The position numbers and the translations under genes were made by a program. A stretch of 64,000 nt of DNA from Betaproteobacteria bacterium (GTDB lineage: Bacteria > Pseudomonadota > Gammaproteobacteria > Burkholderiales > Ferrovaceae): NCBI GenBank assembly GCA_018971415.1, contig JAGXAW010000004.1, positions 1-64,000 on the forward strand. Direction: 5' to 3'. The notes below the pieces were generated by a model. The model saw only the letters and a program-made list of their open reading frames with translations, was not told the origin of the DNA and searched no databases. Of the stretch, positions 38,491 to 49,356 are shown in pieces (within the stretch, counting starts at the first letter, position 1; every line of letters starts with the position of its first letter).

Positions 38491-40092
38491 TTAGTCGATA
38501 TAGTCGTAACCTGGTAAGGTTAAAAATTCGACAAAATTCTCTGAGGTGGTTAACTCATCAAACATTTTCGCAGCATCATCGTATTTGCCTTTAGCGTACT
38601 GTGCTTCCCCTAACTCTTCTTTGATTTTTTTGAGTTCAGAGGGCATTAACTCACGGAACAATTCGTTAGTGACTTTACGTCCATCAGCTAATACGCCATG
38701 AGGTGAACGAATCCACTGCCAAATTTGCGCCCGTGAAATCTCTGCTGTTGCAGCATCTTCCATGAGGTTATGAATCGGTACGCAACCCACCCCTGCTAAC
38801 CAAGCCCCCAAATACTGTAGGCCAATATTAATGTTCATGCGTAAGCCTTCTTCTGTAATCGGGCCACGGGGTGCAAAGTTTAAAAGATCTTGGGCTGTAC
38901 TGTTGACATCTTCGCGTTGGCGAGAGATCTGGTTTGGGGTACTCATGTGTTTATTGAAGACTTCCATGGCAATGGGCACCAACCCTGGATGAGCCACCCA
39001 TGTACCATCATAACCATCGGTTGCTTCACGAGTTTTGTCTTCACGTACCTTAGTTAAAGCAGCCTCATTGGCAGCTTCATTATTTTTAATTGGAATCTGC
39101 GCTGCCATACCCCCCATAGCAAAGGCACCGCGCTTATGACAGGTTTTAACCAATAATAGGGCGTAAGCACGCATGAAAGGAGAGGTCATGGTCACCAAGT
39201 TACGGTCAGCCAAGATAAAGTTAGGGTCTTTACGGAATTTTTTGATGCAACTGAAAATATAATCCCAGCGTCCAGAGTTTAATCCAGCACTGTGGTCTTT
39301 CAATTCGTAAAGAATTTCATCCATTTCAAAGGTGGCCAAAACAGTTTCAATCAGCACTGTTGCTTTGATGGTGCCAATGGGCAAACCAATGGCTTTTTGA
39401 GCTGCCACAAAAATATCGTTCCACAGACGGGCCTCAAGATGGCTTTCCATTTTTGGTAAATAGAAGTAAGGGCCGCTACCACGGGAGAGAAGATTTTTTG
39501 CGTTATGAAAGAAGTACAGGGCAAAGTCAAAAATACCGCCTGAAATAGGCTTTCCGTCGATCAAAACATGTTTTTCGTTTAAATGCCATCCTCTTGGACG
39601 CACAAATAACACGGCAGGTTTATCGTTTAGCTTGTATTGCTTTCCCTCAGGACTGGTAAATTCAATGGTGCGGTTGATGGCATCACGAATGTTAATCTGA
39701 CCACGGACTGAATTGTCCCAGGTAGGAGTGGTGGAATCCTCAAAGTCCGCCATAAACACTTTGGCGCCTGAATTAAGGGCATTAATGACCATTTTTCTGT
39801 CGGTAGGCCCGGTGATTTCCACACGGCGGTCTTGAATGTCTGCAGGGCAGGGAGCCACTTTCCAGTCGCCTGAACGAATATGGGCGGTATCAGGGTTAAA
39901 GTCCGGACGGACGCCGCGGTCAAATTCCTGTTGACGCTTTTCTCTCTGTGCCAACAGCTCTTGGCGGCGAGATTCAAACTGACGGCTTAAGCTTGCTAGG
40001 AAAGCCAAGGCCTCTGGGGTTAGTACTGACTCATAGTCAGGGTGGATTGGTGCAGTAATAGTTAGGCCTTGTGGCCAAAGGGATGCGTTCAT
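38491..40092 (-). CDS. aceB: Malate synthase A
   Basis: The ATG at 40092 follows GAGG; the frame extends ten codons further. The 533-residue product is AceB-type, as in E. coli (533). Signatures are [14 protein letters not shown], a RPRGWHL segment and [20 protein letters not shown]; the catalytic residues of the family lie in [13 protein letters not shown] and the C-terminal [12 protein letters not shown] region. It condenses glyoxylate and acetyl-CoA to malate. It lies downstream of aceA on the same strand, but a terminator stands between them. Confidence 0.97.
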   Translation of the reverse strand: MNASLWPQGLTITAPIHPDYESVLTPEALAFLASLSRQFESRRQELLAQREKRQQEFDRGVRPDFNPDTAHIRSGDWKVAPCPADIQDRRVEITGPTDRKMVINALNSGAKVFMADFEDSTTPTWDNSVRGQINIRDAINRTIEFTSPEGKQYKLNDKPAVLFVRPRGWHLNEKHVLIDGKPISGGIFDFALYFFHNAKNLLSRGSGPYFYLPKMESHLEARLWNDIFVAAQKAIGLPIGTIKATVLIETVLATFEMDEILYELKDHSAGLNSGRWDYIFSCIKKFRKDPNFILADRNLVTMTSPFMRAYALLLVKTCHKRGAFAMGGMAAQIPIKNNEAANEAALTKVREDKTREATDGYDGTWVAHPGLVPIAMEVFNKHMSTPNQISRQREDVNSTAQDLLNFAPRGPITEEGLRMNINIGLQYLGAWLAGVGCVPIHNLMEDAATAEISRAQIWQWIRSPHGVLADGRKVTNELFRELMPSELKKIKEELGEAQYAKGKYDDAAKMFDELTTSENFVEFLTLPGYDYID

Positions 40093-40166
40093 AATAGCCT
40101 CATTCAAAAACGATAAGATCAAGTAACATGTAAGTATAAGGTAAACTGATAAGACAGGAAAGGAGC

Positions 40167-40203
40167 AAAAAAAATCCTACCCTAGGATCACCAAGGTAGG
40201 ATT
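40167..40203 (-). terminator. Rho-independent terminator of aceA
   Basis: AATCCTACC (40173-40181) pairs with GGTAGGATT (40195-40203). On the reverse strand TTTTTTTT follows. It lies 32 bp after the aceA stop and separates aceA from aceB, so aceB must have its own promoter or depend on read-through. Confidence 0.85.
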
Positions 40204-40234
40204 CTTACCTACACCATCTACTCAACGCATTGAA

Positions 40235-41512
40235 TTAATGAAATTGCTCTTCTTCGGTAGAACCGGTTAGCGCTGTAGTAGATGACTCCCCCCCCTGAAT
40301 GACTTGAGTGACTTCGTCAAAATAACCTGTACCTACTTCACGTTGGTGACGTGTTGCAGTGTAGCCAATTTTCTCAGCGGCAAACTCAGCTTCCTGAAGT
40401 TTAACGTAAGAAGTCATGCCGTCACGGGCATAACCATGAGCTAATTCGTACATTCCATAATTTAAGGAATGGAAACCCGCCAGAGTAATAAATTGGAACT
40501 TATACCCCATAGCACCCAATTCACGCTGGAATTTGGCGATGGTGGCATCATCAAGGTGTTTTTTCCAGTTAAATGAGGGTGAGCAGTTATAAGCCAACAT
40601 TTTGTTAGGATAAACTTTACGAATGGCCTCAGCAAACTGGCGAGCGAATTCTAAGTCAGGTTTACCTGTTTCGCACCATACCATGTCAGCCACTTCTGCG
40701 TAAGCCAAGCCACGAGCAATGGAGGCCTCTAGGCCATTACGTACGCGGTAGAAGCCCTCAGCAGTTCTCTCCCCGGTACAAAAGGGTTTATCTCTTGGGT
40801 CCACATCAGAGGTGAGTAAGTTAGCGGCTTCCGCATCGGTTCTGGCTAGTAAGACGGTGGGAACTCCCATAATGTCTGCGGCAAGACGTGCGGCCACCAG
40901 TTTTTGGACAGCCTCTTGAGTGGGCACAAGCACTTTTCCACCTAAGTGACCACATTTTTTGGCGGCGGCCAATTGGTCTTCAAAGTGAACGCCAGCAGCT
41001 CCTGCTTCGATCATGGCTTTCATTAACTCATGGGCATTTAATACCCCACCAAAACCTGCTTCTGCATCAGCCACAATGGGGACATACCAGTCGATGTTAT
41101 TGTTGCCTTCAGCAAAATGTAATTGGTCGGCACGGCGTAAAGTATTGTTAATTCTTTTGACCACAGTTGGGACAGAGCTGACTGCGTACAAGCTTTGATC
41201 AGGGTACATTTGTAGTGAATCATTGGCATCGCCTGCCACTTGCCATCCTGATAAGTAAATGGCTTTTAAGCCTGCTTTAACCTGTTGCATTGCCTGATTA
41301 CCTGTTAAGGCACCCAATGAGTTAACGTAGGGTTCAGTGGTGCACATTTGCCAAAGCTTTTCTGCTCCGCGACGGGCTAGGGTATGTTCAATAACAAGGC
41401 TTCCCCTTAAGCGGACAACATCCTCTGCGCTGTAAGGACGCTTAACGCCTTGCCAACGTGGATTTTCTGCCCAGTCTTTTTTCAATTTTTGAATTTCTGC
41501 TTCAACGCTCAT
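40235..41512 (-). CDS. aceA: Isocitrate lyase
   Basis: A 425-residue enzyme of the AceA family (E. coli 434). The catalytic motif [14 protein letters not shown] has Cys187. Mg-binding and substrate loops are present ([34 protein letters not shown]). It cleaves isocitrate to glyoxylate and succinate, opening the glyoxylate bypass for growth on acetate or fatty acids. The rraA-like gene lies 31 bp upstream on the same strand. Confidence 0.98.
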   Translation of the reverse strand: MSVEAEIQKLKKDWAENPRWQGVKRPYSAEDVVRLRGSLVIEHTLARRGAEKLWQMCTTEPYVNSLGALTGNQAMQQVKAGLKAIYLSGWQVAGDANDSLQMYPDQSLYAVSSVPTVVKRINNTLRRADQLHFAEGNNNIDWYVPIVADAEAGFGGVLNAHELMKAMIEAGAAGVHFEDQLAAAKKCGHLGGKVLVPTQEAVQKLVAARLAADIMGVPTVLLARTDAEAANLLTSDVDPRDKPFCTGERTAEGFYRVRNGLEASIARGLAYAEVADMVWCETGKPDLEFARQFAEAIRKVYPNKMLAYNCSPSFNWKKHLDDATIAKFQRELGAMGYKFQFITLAGFHSLNYGMYELAHGYARDGMTSYVKLQEAEFAAEKIGYTATRHQREVGTGYFDEVTQVIQGGESSTTALTGSTEEEQFH

Positions 41513-41543
41513 GGTATTTCTCCCTTGGTATTAAGATTGACGG

Positions 41544-42023
41544 TTATTCAAGGGGAGAACAGGTACACACTACAATGCCATCTTCATCGGCGACCACCCA
41601 GTTTCCTGGGATAAATGTCACGCCGGCAAAAGTGACGCTAATAGCTGCGGTCCCTTCTCCCTTTTTTACGGATTTGCGTGGGTGCGTCCCTAGCGCTTGT
41701 AATCCGATGGGCATATTGGCAATGGTCTCAGAATCCCGAATACAACCATACACAATAATGCCTGCCCAGCCTTGGGTAATCGCCAGCTCTGCCAGTTGAT
41801 CACCAATCAAGGCGCAACGAAGGGATCCGCCTCCGTCAACCACTAATACACGGCCATGTCCTGGGGTTTCCAAGGTGGCGCGTACGAGGGTATTGTCTTC
41901 GAACACTTTCACTGTCGCAATTTGACCGTGAAATGATGTTGATCCGCCATAATTGTAGAAGATAGGTTCAGCGACAAAGGCGCGATCACCTAATTCATCA
42001 CACAAATCTGCGGTATTGATCAT
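41544..42023 (-). CDS. rraA: RraA-family protein (RNase E regulator or HMG/oxaloacetate aldolase-like)
   Basis: The ATG at 42023 follows AAGGA; the frame extends 32 codons upstream without a family match. The 159-residue product starts [11 protein letters not shown] and has the RraA core [25 protein letters not shown] and [18 protein letters not shown]. coli RraA binds RNase E and inhibits it. Closely related proteins are class II aldolases acting on HMG or oxaloacetate, and GCIRD here keeps the Arg-Asp pair of those enzymes. Its position directly before aceA suggests a metabolic role is possible. The family is certain; the activity is not. Confidence 0.85.
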   Translation of the reverse strand: MINTADLCDELGDRAFVAEPIFYNYGGSTSFHGQIATVKVFEDNTLVRATLETPGHGRVLVVDGGGSLRCALIGDQLAELAITQGWAGIIVYGCIRDSETIANMPIGLQALGTHPRKSVKKGEGTAAISVTFAGVTFIPGNWVVADEDGIVVCTCSPLE

Positions 42024-42150
42024 CTCACTATCCTTGTACAATAGTGGGTTGGAAAAAATGTTCAACTTTTCCTTCCCGAAGTGGTAGGTAAGATATATCA
42101 TATATAAGACATAGGACACAAGCTTTTTTTATTTTGGAGGATTATCTGTC
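42024..42150. promoter_or_regulatory. Divergent promoter region between rraA-aceA and icd
   Basis: This 127-bp region must start both transcripts at the isocitrate branch point. It contains an A+T-rich run of alternating AT near 42090-42105 that could supply a -10 element. I could not fix a -35/-10 pair with confidence. The icd SD is TTGGAGGA, ending about 10 bases before its ATG. Confidence 0.45.
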
Positions 42151-43389
42151 ATGTACCAGCATATTAAAATTCCAAGCGTTGGTGAAAAAATCACTGTAAA
42201 TACAAATGGTTCCCTCAATGTACCTGATCAGCCCATTATTCCCTACTTGGAGGGTGATGGCACTGGGGTAGACATTACTCCTGTCATGAAAACGGTGGTT
42301 GATGCGGCGGTGGCCAAAAGTTATGGCGGTAAAAGACAGATTTCTTGGATGGAAGTGTACGCGGGGGAGAAGTCAGTTCGCGTTTATGGCGATAACGTAT
42401 GGCTTCCAGAAGAAACCTTGGATGCGGTGAGAGATTATGTGGTTTCCATTAAAGGTCCGTTAACGACCCCAGTGGGTGGTGGCATACGCTCTATTAATGT
42501 GGCTTTAAGGCAGCAGTTAGACTTGTATGTATGCTTGCGTCCCGTGCGCTGGTTCACAGGAGTGCCAAGTCCAGTGAAAGAGCCCCATAAAACAGATATG
42601 GTGATTTTCAGAGAAAACTCTGAGGACATCTATGCCGGTATTGAGTGGGAAGCCAATTCACCAGAAGCCATCAAAGTTATCGAGTTTTTACAAAAAGAAA
42701 TGAAAGTCACAGCCATTCGTTTCCCAGGAAGCTCAGGGATTGGCATTAAACCCATCTCTCAAGAGGGAACCGAGCGGATTATGCGTAAAGCCGTACAGTA
42801 CGCCATAGACAATAAACGTCGTTCAGTGACCATTGTCCATAAGGGCAACATTATGAAATACACTGAAGGCGCTTTTAAAAACTGGGCTTATGCTTTGTGT
42901 AAAAAGGAATTTGGTGCAGAGCTATTGGATGGCGGCCCTTGGATGAAACTACCCAATGGTATTGTGATTAAGGATGTTATTGCTGATGCTTTCCTACAGC
43001 AAATTCTGCTGCGTCCTGATGAGTATGATGTGATCACCACAATGAATTTAAATGGGGATTACATTTCCGATGCCCTGGCAGCTCAGGTAGGCGGTATTGG
43101 CATAGCGCCAGGCGCCAATTTATCTGATACTGTGGCCATGTTTGAGGCAACTCACGGTACTGCACCCAAATACGCTGGGAAAGATTATGTCAATCCAGGA
43201 TCCTTAATTCTTTCTGCTGAAATGATGTTGCGTCATATGGGTTGGATTGAAGCCGCTGATTTAATCATTCATGCCATGGAAAAAACCATTGCTGCGAAAA
43301 CCGTGACTTACGATTTTGCTCGTTTAATGGAAGGGGCTACTCAGCTTTCATGCTCAGGCTTTGGTCAGGCTATGATTTCTCATATGTAA
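42151..43389 (+). CDS. icd: NADP-dependent isocitrate dehydrogenase
   Basis: A 412-residue enzyme close to E. coli Icd (416). The substrate-binding and phosphorylatable serine is Ser114 in [18 protein letters not shown] (Ser113 in E. coli). NADP preference is shown by Lys340 and Tyr341 in [18 protein letters not shown], matching E. coli Lys344/Tyr345. It oxidises isocitrate to 2-oxoglutarate. The conserved serine region means AceK control is possible, but aceK is not in this window. Confidence 0.98.
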   Translation: MYQHIKIPSVGEKITVNTNGSLNVPDQPIIPYLEGDGTGVDITPVMKTVVDAAVAKSYGGKRQISWMEVYAGEKSVRVYGDNVWLPEETLDAVRDYVVSIKGPLTTPVGGGIRSINVALRQQLDLYVCLRPVRWFTGVPSPVKEPHKTDMVIFRENSEDIYAGIEWEANSPEAIKVIEFLQKEMKVTAIRFPGSSGIGIKPISQEGTERIMRKAVQYAIDNKRRSVTIVHKGNIMKYTEGAFKNWAYALCKKEFGAELLDGGPWMKLPNGIVIKDVIADAFLQQILLRPDEYDVITTMNLNGDYISDALAAQVGGIGIAPGANLSDTVAMFEATHGTAPKYAGKDYVNPGSLILSAEMMLRHMGWIEAADLIIHAMEKTIAAKTVTYDFARLMEGATQLSCSGFGQAMISHM

Positions 43390-43407
43390 GGTAGTGGAAT
43401 GGGGAAT

Positions 43408-43440
43408 AAAAAAAGCGGCGTTAAACGCCGCTTTTTCTTT
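43408..43440. terminator. Bidirectional terminator between icd and csp
   Basis: GCGGCG (43415-43420) pairs with CGCCGC (43426-43431) around TTAAA, with A7 before and TTTTT after. It serves icd in the forward direction and the cold-shock gene in reverse. Confidence 0.92.
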
Positions 43441-43467
43441 GCAAACTTAATTTAAATTCAGCTGTAA

Positions 43468-43671
43468 TTAGGCAGCTTGAATGTTAGAAGCCTGTTTTCC
43501 TTTTGGGCCTTGGGTGACTTCGAAAGACACTTTTTGACCTTCTTTTAAGGTTTTGAATCCGCCCATTTGAATTGCGGAGAAATGCGCGAAAAGATCTTCG
43601 CTACCATCATCAGGAGTAATAAAACCATAACCTTTTGAATCGTTGAACCACTTCACTGTACCTGTTGCCAT
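43468..43671 (-). CDS. Cold-shock domain protein, CspA family
   Basis: A 67-residue OB-fold protein with RNP1 (KGYGFIT) and RNP2 (LFAHF). It binds single-stranded RNA or DNA and acts as an RNA chaperone. The leader is long (gene-free to 43954), as is usual for cold-induced csp genes. The strain may have other copies, so the exact Csp letter cannot be given. GGAAAG upstream of the ATG is the SD. Confidence 0.95.
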   Translation of the reverse strand: MATGTVKWFNDSKGYGFITPDDGSEDLFAHFSAIQMGGFKTLKEGQKVSFEVTQGPKGKQASNIQAA

Positions 43672-43954
43672 TTTTACTTTCCTTCAAAAAACGCTCTCAA
43701 GAGCCTTGAACATAGTTTGATTATCAAGGCCAGCAAACGGCGATACCGGTGATGCAGACAACTTGTTACCAAACTTCCACGTTTCTTTTTACGCGTTTTG
43801 GTGAAAATGTCAAGAGTTTGGGGGTTTTTTTTGCTAAAAATCCTTTACGTCCCCTTGAAATGATGCGTCTTAGCCACAATTATTCAGAATGGAAAAAATA
43901 GTTTAGACTAACTTAATGGATTTCAAAATAAGCTAATGTGGCAGACTCAGAACT
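43672..43954. promoter_or_regulatory. Gene-free divergent region: csp leader and clpS promoter
   Basis: No coding region is supported here. The reverse part is probably the 5' leader of the cold-shock gene, where a temperature-sensing mRNA structure is typical. The forward part carries the clpS-clpA promoter. A G5T8 tract lies near 43822-43834. I did not resolve a specific structure. Confidence 0.45.
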
Positions 43955-44269
43955 ATGGTGACTAAATATCAAGATCAACTGTTGGTTGATAAGCAAAAAA
44001 ATAAAGCGAAACCACCCTCATTATTTAATGTCATATTGTTAAATGACGATTTCACCCCAATGGAATTTGTTATACAAGTGTTACAAAAATTTTTTTCATT
44101 AGATATGGAAACAGCTACCCGAATCATGTTAAAAGTGCATACAGAGGGGAGAGGTGTGTGTGGAACCTACCCAAGGGATTTAGCCGCCACTAAAGTGAAA
44201 AAAGTGCTTGATTATGCCAAGCAGCATCAACACCCTTTGCAATGTGTCATGGAGGAAATTGGATCATGA
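43955..44269 (+). CDS. clpS: ATP-dependent Clp protease adaptor ClpS
   Basis: A 104-residue N-end-rule adaptor. The disordered N-terminus leads to [17 protein letters not shown], whose Asp residues and Met bind destabilising N-termini. [16 protein letters not shown] (conserved His) and the final helix HPLQCVMEE follow. It delivers N-degron substrates to ClpAP and its TGA overlaps the clpA ATG. Confidence 0.97.
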   Translation: MVTKYQDQLLVDKQKNKAKPPSLFNVILLNDDFTPMEFVIQVLQKFFSLDMETATRIMLKVHTEGRGVCGTYPRDLAATKVKKVLDYAKQHQHPLQCVMEEIGS

Positions 44270-46524
44270 TTGCTCAAGAGTTAGAAGTTAGCCTACATAT
44301 GGCCTTTGTGGATGCGAGACAAAAGCGCCACGAATTTATTACTGTTGAGCATTTACTGCTGGCTTTAATGGATAACCCATCGGCGATGGAAGTATTAAGA
44401 GCCTGTGGAGCGGATATTGAAGTTCTAAGAAAAGAGCTTGATGGTTTTGTTCACGAACATACTCCTGTTGTTCCAGGTGATGATGAAGTGGATACCCAAC
44501 CTACCTTAGGTTTTCAACGTGTTATTCAGCGAGCTATATTGCACGTACAGTCCTCGGGTAAAAAAGAGGTCACCGGCGCCAACGTATTGGTTGCTATATT
44601 TGGTGAGAAGGACTCCCATGCTGTGTATTATCTGCAACAACAGGGAATCACCCGACTTGATGCAGTGAATTATGTGGCTCATGGTATTGCTAAGGTTCAA
44701 GGTGCTGCACAGAAAGAAGAAGCTGCTGCTGAGCAAGAAACAGAGGGTCAAAGCTCTGGGGCGTTAAGTAATTTTGCATTGAATCTCAACGCCCAAGTGA
44801 GTGCCGGTAAAATTGATCCGTTAATTGGCCGTGACAAAGAGGTTGAGCGCGTCATTCAAGTCCTCTGTCGTCGTCGAAAAAATAACCCCTTGTTGGTGGG
44901 TGAGGCAGGAGTCGGTAAAACGGCTATCGCTGAAGGATTGGCCTCCCGTATTGTCTCAGGAGATATCCCCCAAATTCTGGCAGAGGCGACGGTTTATTCC
45001 CTTGATATGGGTGCTTTGTTAGCAGGAACCAAATACCGTGGTGATTTTGAACAGCGCTTAAAAGCGGTACTCAAACAATTGCAAGATGACCCTAACAGCA
45101 TTTTGTTTATTGATGAAATCCATACATTAATTGGTGCCGGAGCCGCTTCTGGAGGCACTTTGGATGCATCAAACCTTCTTAAGCCTGCACTCTCTAAAGG
45201 CAGTTTAAGATGTATCGGTGCCACCACTTACACTGAATATCGAGGTATTTTTGAGAAGGATCATGCTCTTTCTCGACGTTTCCAGAAAATTGATGTGGTT
45301 GAACCCTCTATTGAAGAAACCGTTCAGATACTCAAAGGACTCAAATCTCGTTTTGAGCAGCATCATGGGGTACGTTACTCAGAAACAGCGTTGTCCTCAG
45401 CCGCTGAGCTCTCAGCCAGGTTTATTAATGATCGCCATTTACCCGATAAGGCTATTGATGTGATTGATGAGGCAGGCGCAGCTCAACGTATTCTGCCCAA
45501 ATCCAAACAACGAAAAGTGATTGGAAAATCTGAAATTGAGGATATTGTCGCTAAAATTGCACGTATTCCTCCACGCAATATTTCCAATGACGACCGAAGT
45601 GCTTTAAAAACCTTAGACCGAGATCTTAAGTCAGTGGTTTTTGGTCAAGACAAAGCCATTGAAGCACTCTCAGCTGCCATTAAAATGGCAAGAAGCGGTC
45701 TTGGCAATCCTCAAAAACCTATTGGTTCTTTCTTGTTTTCTGGACCCACCGGAGTGGGTAAAACAGAAGTAGCAAGACAGCTTGCTTACACCTTAGGCGT
45801 TGAACTCATTCGCTTTGACATGTCCGAATATATGGAGCCGCATGCTGTGTCAAGACTAATTGGCGCGCCACCTGGCTATGTGGGCTTTGATCAAGGCGGT
45901 CAGTTAACCGAAGCCATTACCAAACACCCTTACTCCGTCTTGTTATTGGACGAGATAGAAAAAGCCCATCCGGACATTTACAACATATTGTTGCAAGTGA
46001 TGGATCATGGCACTTTAACTGACAATAATGGTAGACGGGCCGATTTCAGAAATACCGTAATCATAATGACGACCAATGCGGGTGCGCAGGTTTTAACAAA
46101 AAATACCTTAGGTTTTGTGGAAAGTAAGAGCCAAGGTGATGAAATGGCTGATATTAAACGCCTCTTTACCCCTGAGTTTAGAAACCGTATCGATGCCATT
46201 ATTTCCTTTGCTCCTTTAGATAAGAATGTTATTTTGCGCGTTGTCGATAAGTTCTTATTGCAATTGGAAAACCAGCTACAAGAGAAACGAGTGGAAGTTA
46301 ATTTCACCGATAACTTGCGTGATTTCTTGGCCGACAAAGGCTTTGATCCCTTGATGGGGGCAAGACCGATGGCAAGACTGATTCAAGATACCATTCGTCG
46401 AGCGCTGGCAGATGAGTTACTCTTTGGTCGACTCTCCGGTGGTGGGAAAGTGACCATTGATGTGGATCAAGAGGGGCAGGTTCAACTTCGTTTTGATGAA
46501 ACTGAAGAAGTCAGTATCAATTAA
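44266..46524 (+). CDS. clpA: ATP-dependent Clp protease ATP-binding subunit ClpA
   Basis: The ATG at 44266 follows GGAGGAAATTGG and overlaps clpS by 4 bp; the frame extends eight codons upstream. The 752-residue product has the N-domain (about 1-145), AAA1 (Walker [11 protein letters not shown], Walker [11 protein letters not shown]) and AAA2 (Walker [11 protein letters not shown], Walker [12 protein letters not shown]), with the ClpP-binding loop region near the end of AAA2. It unfolds substrates and feeds them to ClpP. Confidence 0.97.
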   Translation: MIAQELEVSLHMAFVDARQKRHEFITVEHLLLALMDNPSAMEVLRACGADIEVLRKELDGFVHEHTPVVPGDDEVDTQPTLGFQRVIQRAILHVQSSGKKEVTGANVLVAIFGEKDSHAVYYLQQQGITRLDAVNYVAHGIAKVQGAAQKEEAAAEQETEGQSSGALSNFALNLNAQVSAGKIDPLIGRDKEVERVIQVLCRRRKNNPLLVGEAGVGKTAIAEGLASRIVSGDIPQILAEATVYSLDMGALLAGTKYRGDFEQRLKAVLKQLQDDPNSILFIDEIHTLIGAGAASGGTLDASNLLKPALSKGSLRCIGATTYTEYRGIFEKDHALSRRFQKIDVVEPSIEETVQILKGLKSRFEQHHGVRYSETALSSAAELSARFINDRHLPDKAIDVIDEAGAAQRILPKSKQRKVIGKSEIEDIVAKIARIPPRNISNDDRSALKTLDRDLKSVVFGQDKAIEALSAAIKMARSGLGNPQKPIGSFLFSGPTGVGKTEVARQLAYTLGVELIRFDMSEYMEPHAVSRLIGAPPGYVGFDQGGQLTEAITKHPYSVLLLDEIEKAHPDIYNILLQVMDHGTLTDNNGRRADFRNTVIIMTTNAGAQVLTKNTLGFVESKSQGDEMADIKRLFTPEFRNRIDAIISFAPLDKNVILRVVDKFLLQLENQLQEKRVEVNFTDNLRDFLADKGFDPLMGARPMARLIQDTIRRALADELLFGRLSGGGKVTIDVDQEGQVQLRFDETEEVSIN

Positions 46525-46540
46525 CTCGAGAATAAGCCTT

Positions 46541-47335
46541 TTACACTGCCACTGCCATCGCAATATGCGGATGGCACTGGTAGTTGTGAATAACGAAATC
46601 CTCAAATCGGTAATCAAATAGGCTCTGAGGGCGGCGTGTAATCTCTAAAGTGGGCAGTGGATAAGGCTCACGAGTGAGCTGCTCTTTAATCGCATCCACA
46701 TGATTGGTATAAATATGGCAATCCCCTCCAGTCCAAACAAACTCCCCAACCTCTAAATCACATTGTTGCGCCATCATATGGGTGAGTAGTGCGTAGGAGG
46801 CGATATTAAATGGCACTCCTAATCCCGCATCAGCAGAGCGCTGATAGAGCTGACAGGAGAGTTTTCCTTCAGCCACATAAAATTGAAATAGCAAATGACA
46901 AGGCGGCAGAGCCATATTGCTCACTTCGCCCACATTCCAGGCGGAGACAATGAGTCGTCTTGAATCGGGATTGGTTTTAATTTGTTTAACGACTTGAGAT
47001 ATTTGATCAATCACTGTACCGTCTGCGGCTTGCCACTCACGCCATTGTTTACCGTACACTGGACCAAGATTGCCATTTTCGTCGGCCCACTCATCCCAAA
47101 TACTGACACCATTTTCTTTAAGATAGCGAATGTTTGTGTCACCCGATAAAAACCAAATTAATTCGTGAATAATGGAGCGTAAATGAAGTTTTTTGGTGGT
47201 TACTAAGGGAAAGCCTGCCCCCAAATCAAAACGCATTTGGTAACCGAAAGTACTGATGGTGCCCGTTCCGGTACGATCTGTTTTGGTCGTCCCGTGCGTC
47301 ATAATATGTTGTAAAAAATCTAGATACTGTCGCAT
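46541..47335 (-). CDS. thyA: Thymidylate synthase ThyA
   Basis: A 264-residue enzyme, the same length as E. coli ThyA. The active-site Cys is near residue 146 in [12 protein letters not shown]. The phosphate-binding Arg segment is [16 protein letters not shown], and the folate/dUMP segment is [14 protein letters not shown]. It methylates dUMP to dTMP using methylene-tetrahydrofolate. It converges on clpA with 16 bp between them and diverges from the aminopeptidase gene 23 bp away. Confidence 0.97.
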   Translation of the reverse strand: MRQYLDFLQHIMTHGTTKTDRTGTGTISTFGYQMRFDLGAGFPLVTTKKLHLRSIIHELIWFLSGDTNIRYLKENGVSIWDEWADENGNLGPVYGKQWREWQAADGTVIDQISQVVKQIKTNPDSRRLIVSAWNVGEVSNMALPPCHLLFQFYVAEGKLSCQLYQRSADAGLGVPFNIASYALLTHMMAQQCDLEVGEFVWTGGDCHIYTNHVDAIKEQLTREPYPLPTLEITRRPQSLFDYRFEDFVIHNYQCHPHIAMAVAV

Positions 47336-47358
47336 GGCATCATGATAACATCATCTTT

Positions 47359-48819
47359 ATGAAAAATGATCACTTTACATTGCCCCAATGGCATTGGTTG
47401 CAAGGCCAACATAAAGCTTGTCCTTTAATTGTTTATATTGTCGCTGATTTACCAAAGCTGACCCAAATCCCTCAGGCCGATCTTCTTAAAAATGTTATTC
47501 GCCAGAGAAAAATGGAGCTTAATGCCGCCTTAAAAGAGGGCATATTGGCTACCGATTCCATGGGTACGACTTTTTATTGGGTCAGCATTGAAACGCAGCA
47601 AGAGGCTTTTCAAGTGCATTCTGCCTTGGCAAAAGTGGTAAAACAGTTGCATTCCTTATCCTTAGAAGAGGTGGTTTTAGAAATAGTGGGGGAGAATGCC
47701 AAACGTATTGCAGCCACTGTGTTGTATGTTGCCTTGGTCAACAATGCCCAACTGGTGGAACGAAAAGCCGGTAGTAAAAAAGTATGGCGGCAGATTTATT
47801 TGAAGGCACCCCAAAGTACCCAGGATCTTTGCCAAAAGGCGGCTCTATTAGCGAATGCCAATACACTGACCCGTTACCTAACGGTTAAAGCGCCTAATGA
47901 GCTTAATCCTGTGGCTTACCGAAAATACCTTAAAGAGTTTTCCAGAAGCCACAAATTAGACTATGAGGAATGGGATGAAGCGCGCTTACAAAAAATCGGG
48001 GCTGGCGCCTTTCTGTCAGTTTCACAGGGCAGTAACAACCGTGGAGCAGCCATTGTCAAAATCAGTTATCGGCCTAAGCGGGCTAAAAACACAATCGCTT
48101 TAGTGGGAAAAGGTATTTGTTTTGATACGGGGGGACACAATTTAAAGCCAGCCCGATATATGCATAATATGCATGAGGACATGAATGGTTCTGCTGTGGT
48201 GTTGGGTATTCTCAAGGCCGCCCTCGACTTGTCTCTAGATGTGGCCATTGACGCTTGGTTTGCTATTGCAGAAAACCACTTAAGTCCCAATGCCTACAAA
48301 CAAAATGATGTGGTTACCGCTTTAAACGGGGTAAGTATTGAAATTGTTCACACTGACGCTGAGGGGCGCATGGTGTTGGCAGATACACTGACCTTAGCGG
48401 AAAGAGAAAAACCTAACCTGATTATTGATTTTGCGACTTTAACGGGCAGTATGCACGTTGCACTGGGTGCTCGCATGAGCGGTATATTTGTTAATCGCCC
48501 TGAAATGGCGAATCTGGCTGTAGAAGTTGGCCAGTTAATGGGGGAGAGAGTGGTATGTTTCCCGGCCCCCAGTGATTATGACGAAGCCCTAAGTAGCCAG
48601 GTGGCTGATGTAAAACAATGCACCTTAACGGGTGAAGCGGACCATATTTTGGCAGTGCGTTTTTTGTCTAAGTTTATTAATCATACTCCATGGATCCATA
48701 TGGATTTATCGGCATCGCGCAATGAGGGGGGGTTAGGAGCCCTCTTGTCTGATGTCACTGGCTTTGGTGTGCTGTGGGGTGCACAATTTATAGACAGTTG
48801 GGGTAAAAAAGAGCTATAA
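47359..48819 (+). CDS. M17 leucyl aminopeptidase family protein
   Basis: A 486-residue cytosolic aminopeptidase. The C-terminal catalytic domain holds metal ligands in VGKGICFDTGG (Lys251, Asp256), HEDMNGSA (Asp) and HTDAEGRMVLADTL (Asp333, Glu335, catalytic Arg337). The usual Asn of NTDAEGR is His331 here, and the N-domain is poorly conserved relative to PepA. Dinuclear Zn/Mn peptidases of this family release N-terminal Leu and other residues. No SD is evident before the ATG. It is a divergent paralogue of PepA rather than a certain PepA orthologue. Confidence 0.87.
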   Translation: MKNDHFTLPQWHWLQGQHKACPLIVYIVADLPKLTQIPQADLLKNVIRQRKMELNAALKEGILATDSMGTTFYWVSIETQQEAFQVHSALAKVVKQLHSLSLEEVVLEIVGENAKRIAATVLYVALVNNAQLVERKAGSKKVWRQIYLKAPQSTQDLCQKAALLANANTLTRYLTVKAPNELNPVAYRKYLKEFSRSHKLDYEEWDEARLQKIGAGAFLSVSQGSNNRGAAIVKISYRPKRAKNTIALVGKGICFDTGGHNLKPARYMHNMHEDMNGSAVVLGILKAALDLSLDVAIDAWFAIAENHLSPNAYKQNDVVTALNGVSIEIVHTDAEGRMVLADTLTLAEREKPNLIIDFATLTGSMHVALGARMSGIFVNRPEMANLAVEVGQLMGERVVCFPAPSDYDEALSSQVADVKQCTLTGEADHILAVRFLSKFINHTPWIHMDLSASRNEGGLGALLSDVTGFGVLWGAQFIDSWGKKEL

Positions 48820-48846
48820 TCAAAATCTTAGATAAGTAAGTGCAAT

Positions 48847-48873
48847 AAAAGTGGGCCTCGAGCCCATTTTTTA
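48847..48873 (+). terminator. Terminator or attenuator in front of rimP
   Basis: AAAAGTGGGC (48847-48856) pairs with GCCCATTTTT (48862-48871), with one G-U pair and loop CTCGA; six Ts start at 48867. It lies between the aminopeptidase gene and the GTG of rimP, 33 bp upstream. It could simply end the upstream gene or act as an attenuator for the rimP-nusA-infB operon. Confidence 0.75.
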
Positions 48874-48905
48874 TTGGTGGTTTAGTCGCCAACGAGGAAA
48901 ACACA

Positions 48906-49346
48906 GTGCAACTCTCCGCAGTGGACAGTTTAATTGAGAAAATTGTTACCGGTATGTCCTTTGAGTGCGTGGATATTGAGCGCTCGGGAAGAGGTTTGCT
49001 GCGTGTATTCATCGACTCGCCTAACGGTATTACGGTGGATGATTGTGCGCTTGTTAGCAATCAGTTAACGCGTGCCTTTGCCGTTGAAGGGGTGGATTTT
49101 GATCGATTGGAGATATCCTCTCCAGGGTTAGATCGACCGTTGAAGAAGCCGGCTGATTTTGAGCGCTTCCTGATGAGTGAAGTGAAGTTAAAAACCCGTG
49201 TGCCGCGGAATGGGCAACGCAATTTTGTTGGGCAATTGGTCAGTGCTGATAGTGATGCTATCGGTCTGTTGGTTGAGGGTTCTCAGGAGCCTTTGTTAAT
49301 TGAGTACGCTGATATTGAACGTGCTCATTTGGTACCGGAATTTTAG
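48906..49346 (+). CDS. rimP: Ribosome maturation factor RimP
   Basis: A 146-residue protein with a GTG start after GAGG. Family segments include [24 protein letters not shown] and [21 protein letters not shown]. It assists late 30S subunit assembly with RbfA. It is the first gene of rimP-nusA-infB-rbfA-truB, and nusA starts 10 bp after it. Confidence 0.95.
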   Translation: MQLSAVDSLIEKIVTGMSFECVDIERSGRGLLRVFIDSPNGITVDDCALVSNQLTRAFAVEGVDFDRLEISSPGLDRPLKKPADFERFLMSEVKLKTRVPRNGQRNFVGQLVSADSDAIGLLVEGSQEPLLIEYADIERAHLVPEF

Positions 49347-49356
49347 TGAGGAAAAT

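Noticed and set aside
44994-45227. Reverse-strand open frame inside clpA
   Set aside because: Shadow of a strongly conserved gene; no SD and no protein-like composition. The same holds for reverse frames inside infB, nusA and copA.
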